From Thalassia testudinum (Eukaryota > Streptophyta > Magnoliopsida > Alismatales > Hydrocharitaceae), in the NCBI GenBank assembly GCA_037157565.1, contig JAZHRO010000012.1, positions 2,320,501 to 2,384,500 of the forward strand: DNA of 64,000 bases. Direction: 5' to 3'. Both the position numbers and the translations under genes were made by a program. The stretch's first letter is position 1, and every line of letters begins with the position of its first letter. Below, one piece after another: positions 57,596 to 64,000 of the stretch. The notes beneath the pieces were generated by a model that made no database searches, was not told where the DNA came from, and saw only the letters and a list, made by a program, of their open reading frames with translations.

Positions 57596-59935
57596 TGATA
57601 GCGAAAATACACGATTTTATAAATGGAGATTTTAATGTTGTTGCAACGCATAAATCCGCTTTCGCTTTTAAACTTCTAAACCTAGATAGTGGGATATCTA
57701 GGGTTGCCAAAGGAGGCAATTCCATTGCAAAAATACGTTTCTCACTTGAAAGCGGAAATCAACTTTCTTTTTGCTTTTTTTCAATATATAATTTAAGTTT
57801 TTGAATAACAAGGCAATCACACTTAAAAATTAATGAACTAACACCTAAGATTTAAACCTAGAGTGGCAAGAATGTCCTCTCCCTAAGCTCAATCTAGGCA
57901 CATGGAGGTCTAGAGTAATTAAGGAGAGGGAGTGAAAAAGTGCTAGAACTAGAAAAAAATAAATGCGACAAGAATTAGCTGAAAGGAAGGCAATTTGATT
58001 TAATAGAATTTGTGTTCTACAAAAAAAGTAGAGGAATACTTCTACTTAAAATTAAAAATACAAAAATGCTAAAACACAAATCCTCTTGCAAAATCTGGTG
58101 AAGAAGAGAGTCTTCTTGCTCCAAACTTAGCTGCTCCTTGGCTTGAAAAGAAGACCTCCTCCTTCTCCTTCCTTGAATGACTCCTCCAAGGTGGTTGAAA
58201 CTCCACCTTCAAAACTCCTCCACAGGTGGCATGGACCACCTCTAAATTCTCCTCCAAGGGTGGTTGTGTACCACCCTCAAGACCTCCTCCTAAGGTCATC
58301 CTTGCCTGGCTTCTCCTTTAGCTGGTGTTGGTACAAGAGAGAAGGGAAGAGAGGAAGGCACCATGGGGACAGAGTGTCTCCTTAATCTTCTTCTTCTTCT
58401 TCTCTCTTGGCTGTGAGCTATAGGTATAATACAAGAGATATTTTGCTAGCCAAGGATGAAGTGTATGGTGGTGGATGTTGGTCTTTCTATAGGGTAGGAT
58501 GGGGGGTTGAGGTGGCTCTTGAGATGGATGGCTAAGATGGGAAGATGAGGGTAGTTAAGTGAGCCTAGGGCTAAGGGAATTTGGCGCCACCTAAGGGATG
58601 TTAGGAAGGTAGTTATGGGTGGCCAAGGGACACCTAAAAGTGGCGCCAATCATGGAAGGGTGCCATGGGTTGGCACCAACTTGAAGGCTTCTAGAAGGGG
58701 AGGGTGAGGTGGATGGTGGATGTGGCTTGGAAGGGGTATGTGTAGGGTGGATATGAGAGGTGAAGTTGGTGCCAAAGAGGGGGGTAGTTAGGGTGGGTTT
58801 GGCACCAACATCTTGGTGCCTTTTGGTGGTAATTGAGGGGTGAAAGGTGATAAATGCCAGTTTATCATCATTCTTATGCATTAAAGCAAACCTAGCTCTT
58901 AGGATTTTGTTCCACAAATGGATTTTTGGGCTGCATTTAGGCATCAATTAGGTTAGGCATACATTGCACTTTTTATTATCTTTTTAATGTGTTTTTGTGA
59001 GTGTTAGGGATATACAGATTGTCAGAACTCCAAACCCCTAACACTCAGGAAGGCAACTGGTGAAGAAGAAGCTCGGACTAGCTAGAACTCAGCTTGATCT
59101 AGCTCACCATAGCTAGATTCCAACTCACTTGGACTAGGGTTAGCTCATCCTAGCTCCATTCAGCTCATCTCAGCTGAATGGCAACTCAAGAGAGCTCATC
59201 TCAGCTCACCTTAGCTCAGGTCAGCTCAGATCCTACTCAACTTAGTTGAATCTAGATCATCACAGCTCCCATTAGTTTACAGGGAGCTCTAGCTAGCTCA
59301 GCTGAGTTGACTGGAGTTCACCGCAGCTCAGGACCAGCTACATCCAGCTCCACTCAACTCTAGCCAGCTAAAGATGACTTCATCTTAGCTCAGGAAGCTC
59401 AAGTCCAGCTCCCAGGGACTCAGCTTACTACCTCAACTAGCTAAGTCCTCCTTAGGAGCGTTAGACCCAGGTCACCTCAGCTCCTTTCAGTAGAAGCCAG
59501 CTTGCTTTAGCTTGGCTTAGCACCTAGCAAAGAACTAGCAAGCTAAGCCAGCTAAGGTAGCTCCTTGCAGCTCTCTTCAGTAGCAACCAGCTCCAGTGCA
59601 GCTCAAGATGACTACCTCCAGCTCTTCTCCCTTAAAACCCTAGCTCCAAATGCCTCCAACCCTACTCCCTACTAGCTAAGCTAGCTAAGCTAGCTTAGCT
59701 TAGCTAGTCTACCTCCATGGCACCAAAACCTACTACTCTACTGCAGAAGCTCCAGCAAAAAGACCACCTACTCCTACTTTATTTTGGTGCCAACTATCTC
59801 TTCCATCACCACCCTACATCCACCATCAAAAGCCATCTCCACCCTCCATTTTTTTCCCTCCAAAATCAATCTCCACCCTCCTAAGAGCTAGGTTTGTTTT
59901 AAAGCATAAGAATGATGATAAACTAGCATTTATCA
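57596..59935 (-). mobile_element. Element B2 5' LTR with an internal inverted segment
   Basis: The first 1252 bp (57596-58847) align with B2's 3' LTR 46672-47925. The next 1033 bp are in reverse orientation, and the last 55 bp (59881-59935) are again in normal orientation. It is 139 bp longer than the 3' LTR. Confidence 0.85.
58848..59880 (+). repeat. Inverted U3 segment inside the B2 5' LTR
   Basis: It starts with a complete LTR terminus TGATAAATGCCAGTTTATCA and runs through the AGCT-rich U3 in the opposite orientation to the rest of the LTR. Its first 55 bp are repeated in inverse orientation at 59881-59935. Confidence 0.85.
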
Positions 59936-60201
59936 TTTATCTTCTTGGATCTAAGGTGGTCATTGTTACTGATCATGTGGTAGTGGTACATATCATTGCC
60001 AAGAAGGACTCTAAGCCACGTTTAATTAGGTGGATTCTACTCCTTCAAGAGTTCGACTTGGAGATTCGTAAAAAGAAAGGAGTAGAAAATGTAATGGCTG
60101 ACCACCTGTCTCTCCTCCCACTTGATGACTCTCCATCTGGAAACATCTACGCGACATTTCCTAATGAAACCCTTATGGCAATAACACCAACTTCACCCTA
60201 G
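59936..60201 (+). pseudogene. pol: Element E RNase H end
   Basis: After the 5-bp duplication, reading continues [12 protein letters not shown] (last RNase H Asp) and [23 protein letters not shown] text, ending with a TAG at 60199. Codons join exactly to the part before 46671. Confidence 0.85.
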
Positions 60202-61643
60202 TATGCTGATACCGTTAATTACTTGCTCACTGGAGAAACTCCTGGCTCTTGGGATGAGCAGAAATGGAAGAGATTCATTTCCCAAGCTAGATTCTTTCAT
60301 TGGGAAGAGCCAGAATTATTTAGACTTGGACAAGACCAAGTATTGAGACGTTGTGTGCCTGAAGAGGAGCAATAAAGTGTGTTGAGATTTTACCATGAAC
60401 TTCATTGTGGAGGACACTTTGGTGCTAAGAAAATGGCTTTTAAGGTTCTCCAGTACGATTTTTGGTGGCCTACTTTATTTAAGGATTCTCATAACTTTGT
60501 TAAGGCCTGTATTAGATGTCAACGGACTGGAATGATTGGGAAGTGGAAAGAGATGCCCCAACATTGTATCCAACCTGTGAAAATTTTTTATGTTTGAGGG
60601 ATAGACTTCATGGGTCCCTTCCCTTCGTCCCATGGATTTGAGTATATCTTGGTGGCAGTGGATTACGTCTCCAAGTGGATAGAGACCATTCCTATGCACA
60701 CAAATGACCACTCTGTGGTCTTGAAATTTGTGAAGGCCAATATCATATCTCGCTTTGGCTGTCCCAAGACGATTATAAGTGATGGGGGACCTCATTTCCG
60801 AAACCATCACTTCAATCGGCTACTCAGGAGTCTTAGAGTAACTCACAAGATCACTACCCCTTACCATCCTCAGACGAGTGGCCAGGTTAAATTGTCAAAT
60901 AGGGAGATCAAGAACATTTTAAAAATGACCGTTAGGCCAGATAGAAAGAACTGTCCCTAAAAGCTCGATGATGCTTTATGGCTTTATCGAACGGCCTACA
61001 AAACCCCTTTGGGTATGTATCCCTTCCGGATAGTGTACGAGAACAGGTTAAATTGTCAAATAGGGAGATCAAGAACATTTTAAAAATGACTGTTAGGCCA
61101 AATAGAAAAAACTGTCCCCAAACGCTCGATGATGCTTTATGGCTTTATCGAATGGCCTACAAAATCCCTTTGGGTATGTCTCCCTTCCGGATAGTGTATG
61201 AGAAAGTATGCCACTTACCCGTTGAACTTCAACATAAGGCACTCTGGGCTATCCGAAGTGTCAATATGGATTTAGAGCAAGCAGGTAAGGCACGTTTACT
61301 GGAGTTGACTGAGCTTGAGGAGCTAAGGAATGATGCTTATGACACCTCCCAAGCTTATAAAGAGAGAACTAAGGTCTTGCATGATAAGTATATCCTTAGA
61401 AAGACCTTTGAGCCCAACCAACAAGTCTAGCTTTTCAATTCCAGACTTAAGCTTTTTCTAGGGACATTGAAATCATGTTGGGATGGGCCTTACATTATCA
61501 CCAAAGTGTTTCCACATGGGGCTGTGGAGATCAAGAGCCCTTCCTCTTCAGCACCACCCTTTACCATTAACGGCCAACGATTAAAACCATATGTTACCTT
61601 GGATGGCCATCTGGTTGACGAGGTCACTCTCGAGGAGCCTTAG
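60202..61643 (+). pseudogene. pol: Element E integrase, broken
   Basis: The HHCC finger (FYHELHCGGHF and CIRCQ, 60379-60597) is intact. The core has IDFMGPFPSS, ISDGGPHF and NREIKNIL, that is, both Asp and the Glu. A TGA before IDFMG (60597) and a 161-bp tandem duplication (60883-61204) disrupt it. The duplication shifts the frame by two and repeats the Glu-containing segment. The tail ends at TAG 61641-61643. Confidence 0.85.
60883..61204 (+). repeat. 161-bp tandem duplication in integrase
   Basis: Copies 60883-61043 and 61044-61204 both run from CAGGTTAAATTGTCAAATAG to AGTGTAYGAGAA and differ at about nine sites. Confidence 0.93.
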
Positions 61644-62964
61644 CTCCTTTCTTTCCCGCCTTAGGTAACATCTTCCCTTGGCCATTTTACCTCAATGAGA
61701 ACATTGTTTGAACCAGGCATGGGGGATAGGACCTGAGGCATCTGTTTATAGCATGTATTCATAGTACATTCATGCATTCATATTACATTCAAAGAAAAAA
61801 AAAAAGGGTTTAATTTGTTGAGCTTAATTGGTTAGTCCCAACAATCTCTTTAGATGAGTTACCTAAAGTTTTGGGTGGAACGAATGATGAGATAAGACCT
61901 TAAATGTCTTGGTTCAGGAGAAAAGGAAAAGATATTAGTCTTAGACCCTTAGGGCTGGGTTGGCTTAAAAATCTAAGTATTTGTTAAGATACAGATTTTG
62001 CCTCAAGCAAAAGAGGTATTTGAGAAGCTGATGTATTAAGTCAAGGGCTTAGGAAGTAAAAGAACTCTGTTTATTCCTTGGTTTAGAGATCCTTAAAACT
62101 GAAGTGTCTTTTTCACTTACACGAACTTAAAACAGGGGCAACCATGTAAGAGCTTACCGTGGGTTCTGTCAGAATCGGGGTTGAGGACTCTAAACTAATG
62201 CACCATAACTTATATTCAAACTTAATAGAGATCCCTGTGGGATATGGCTGGCATATCACTCGCAGTAACCCCTAGGTGTGGGATGTCCAAAGCCCAACCT
62301 TGCGCCCTGAGTCTTCCTAGATTTTACTTAGGTAAAGCATTTAGAAGGACAAAGGAGAGCCACTCGCAAAAAAAAAAATGAAATGGAGAAAAAGAAAAAA
62401 TGAGAAGTAGGGAAATAACACCTCGTTTCACATAGGTGTCATTAAAAATAAATGGTACCTCATTATACATGGGTACTAGAATTTAAAAAAATAATAAAAG
62501 AAAAAAAAGGAGAAATAGCTGAGGAGATATACACTGGGTTCACCTTTGTGTTGACCTCAAAAAAAAAAAGAAGTGAGGAGAAAGCTACCAAGTCTAAGTA
62601 TGGTTGAACCTAGGTAGGTTCAGGTAGATGAAGGGCAAGTCCAGTCCTGGGAACGTATGGGAAGAACAAATGTGGATGCCCATTAATCAAATTATACACT
62701 AAGCGCTGACACTTTAACCTCTGGGATTTACAAACTATAGGATAAACTTGGAAGTTTAACAAACCATTGCCCGAGACTAAACCTGAAGCAAATCAAGTCT
62801 GAATTTTGACTAATACTTGGATACCTTAAGGTCTGAGGTTAGTATTTCAACAAATCTCTCGAGGTGAGATATAATAAGGCATCCTAACGGTTAATTCTAG
62901 CCCAGAACTTAGGAATTCTTCATAGATGTTGCTAGGGACTAGTAAAAGCTAGGCATGGGGTATT
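61644..62964 (+). other. Element E 3' non-coding region
   Basis: Motif 61693-61730, a diverged GGATATGGCTGGCAT...GTAACCC copy of the hairpin region (62240-62300), purine-rich runs (62370-62410 and 62485-62520), the GGAGATATACACTGGGTTCA block (62523-62558) and PPT AGGCATGGGG (62951-62960), 4 bp before the LTR. No env-like ORF. Confidence 0.75.
61693..61730 (+). other. Second polypurine-like motif of element E
   Basis: CAATGAGAACATTG, then CCAGGCATGGGGGATAGG, about 1.23 kb before the 3' LTR. Confidence 0.7.
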
Positions 62965-64000
62965 TGATGAGCCCATATTTGTGAGCTATTTGGATATTTC
63001 AATGCCTAGATATTAAGTTATCTTTAACATTTATTTAACATGCATTACGATGTAAATATATTAGTTTATGTATAATTGTATAATTCATGTATTGCATTCA
63101 TAATTAAATGCATTTAGAATTAAGTTAGTATATCATTTATTAGAATAGTTAATCAATTAAGTGCATTACGTGCATTGTTTTGTTTTAACATAGAAAGTAA
63201 GGGTTTGTATATAAATAACCCCTCATTTCTTTTATTTATTTTATTTATTTCTTCTCTAACGGATGCATGCAGGAGATGCACAAGAGACAATCGTGGATCT
63301 CTGTTCCCACGATCTTCGTCGCTTCACCACCTCTTCAACCAACACACAGATGCACCCTCCTGCAGCATAAAATGAAGCTTTCACCCGAGAGCTCAGGAGA
63401 CCACCACCCTCACTCCATCACTGTGCAGCACTTCAAGCTCCTCCGTCTCACAACCACTGGCCTCTACCACGGTGAGAGCTTCGCCACTGTGGACGTGCGG
63501 GGTGACAGCCCGCACCGTCATCTGTAAAGCCTCGCATCACCGTGCACGTGCATCTCTGACGACCACGCAACCATCACCGTCAACACCACCGCTACCTCCA
63601 CGCACCATCTTCACCTTCATTTTTTTCCTTCTAGTTAAGACATCTGGAAATTTTCCCAGATGTTTGAAGCACCCTCTCCACACCCCGTGCTTCTTCGTTC
63701 TTCTTTTTCCTTAGTTTCTCTTCCACCTCAAGAGAACCCATCGTCACTAGCACCTCGACCAGCCCTTGTACCTCTCGGCCAGACCTCACGCACACTCTCC
63801 ACCATCCCCTCAGCACACCGCTCTCCCCGCACCCTCTCACACTCCATGCGCACCTATGCGCATGACAACATTCACGCACGTCCTCTGCCAGCTCCTCACG
63901 CATGCCACTCTCCTTGCGTGCTCGCGCCCATGTGCAGCAACCAGCAACGCGCCAACGCCTCTCACGTGTGCACAGCAACATGCCCATGCACGCCAGCCTC
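62965..64000 (+). mobile_element. Element E 3' LTR, cut by the window end
   Basis: TGATGAGCCC onward aligns with 39712-40740 of the 5' LTR. TATATAAATA is at 63208-63217. The palindrome is decayed (63646-63673). Confidence 0.9.

Larger units (their letters stand above)
46672..59935 (-). mobile_element. Element B2, full-length family III Athila-type retrotransposon
   Basis: A 13.3 kb minus-strand element with 5' LTR 57596-59935, PBS 57573-57589, gag 55924-54132, pol to about 50288, 3' non-coding region and 3' LTR 46672-48872. The target duplication is CTTAT (46667-46671) and TTTAT (59936-59940), one base changed. It interrupts the RNase H domain of E. gag-pol has many stops. The 5' LTR carries an internal inversion. 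It is the only family III element here with an internal region. Confidence 0.92.
39712..64000 (+). mobile_element. Element E, family II Athila-type retrotransposon, split by B2 and running off the window
   Basis: 5' LTR 39712-41463, PBS 41466-41482, gag, PR and RT to 46671. It is then interrupted by B2 and resumes at 59936 in the RNase H domain, followed by IN, a 1.3 kb 3' non-coding region and a 3' LTR from 62965 that is cut by the window end. Without B2 the element would be about 12 kb. gag-pol carries many stops. The two LTRs differ visibly, so the element is not young. Confidence 0.92.

Overview
This window is repeat DNA from a large plant nuclear genome, almost certainly an angiosperm. 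I found no convincing host gene, tRNA, rRNA or CRISPR array. It is built from nested Ty3/Gypsy LTR retrotransposons of the Athila type. The signs are gag-PR-RT-RNaseH-IN order, an LDLGA-type protease, a long non-coding stretch between pol and the 3' LTR, and primer-binding sites matching the 3' end of plant tRNA-Asp. The species cannot be named from this sequence.

Three LTR families recur. Family I (LTR TGATGTG/TGATGTA...GTTCAACA) supplies elements A, C and F. Family II (LTR TGATGAGCC...GATCA) supplies element E and a solo LTR. Family III (LTR TGATAAACGCC...CGCTATCA, all on the minus strand) supplies B0, B1 and B2. Five-base target duplications fix most junctions: ACGGC around A, ATCCA around C, TAAAC around B1, CTTAT/TTTAT around B2 and AGTGC around the family II solo LTR.

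Layout. 1-1408: truncated B0 LTR. 1409-10357: leader and LTR of element F (minus), whose LTR is split by a family II solo LTR (2832-9551), itself split by an unidentified 4.9 kb insert (3754-8666). 10543-32183: element A (plus). Its gag is interrupted by solo LTR B1 (15174-17446) and, 19 bp further on, by complete element C (17466-25208, minus). 32184-34646: inverted relative of the 5.5-7.6 kb repeat. 34647-38598: probable solo LTR of another family with a 55-bp tandem array. 38604-39711: unassigned. 39712 to the window end: element E (plus). Its RNase H domain is split by full-length element B2 (46672-59935, minus).

A, B2 and E encode decayed gag-pol. Element C is different: it keeps the family I LTRs, PBS, leader, polypurine tracts and 3' non-coding region, but gag-pol is replaced by one open 600-codon ORF of unknown function. 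It therefore looks like a non-autonomous element that would depend on proteins from an A-like partner.

Shared non-coding signals may matter most. They are (i) a second polypurine-like motif just after the coding region, about 1.2 kb before the 3' LTR in all four elements; (ii) a duplicated bulged hairpin in the 3' region of A and C; (iii) a conserved candidate leader intron; and (iv) a G-box palindrome and a hairpin in the family I U3.
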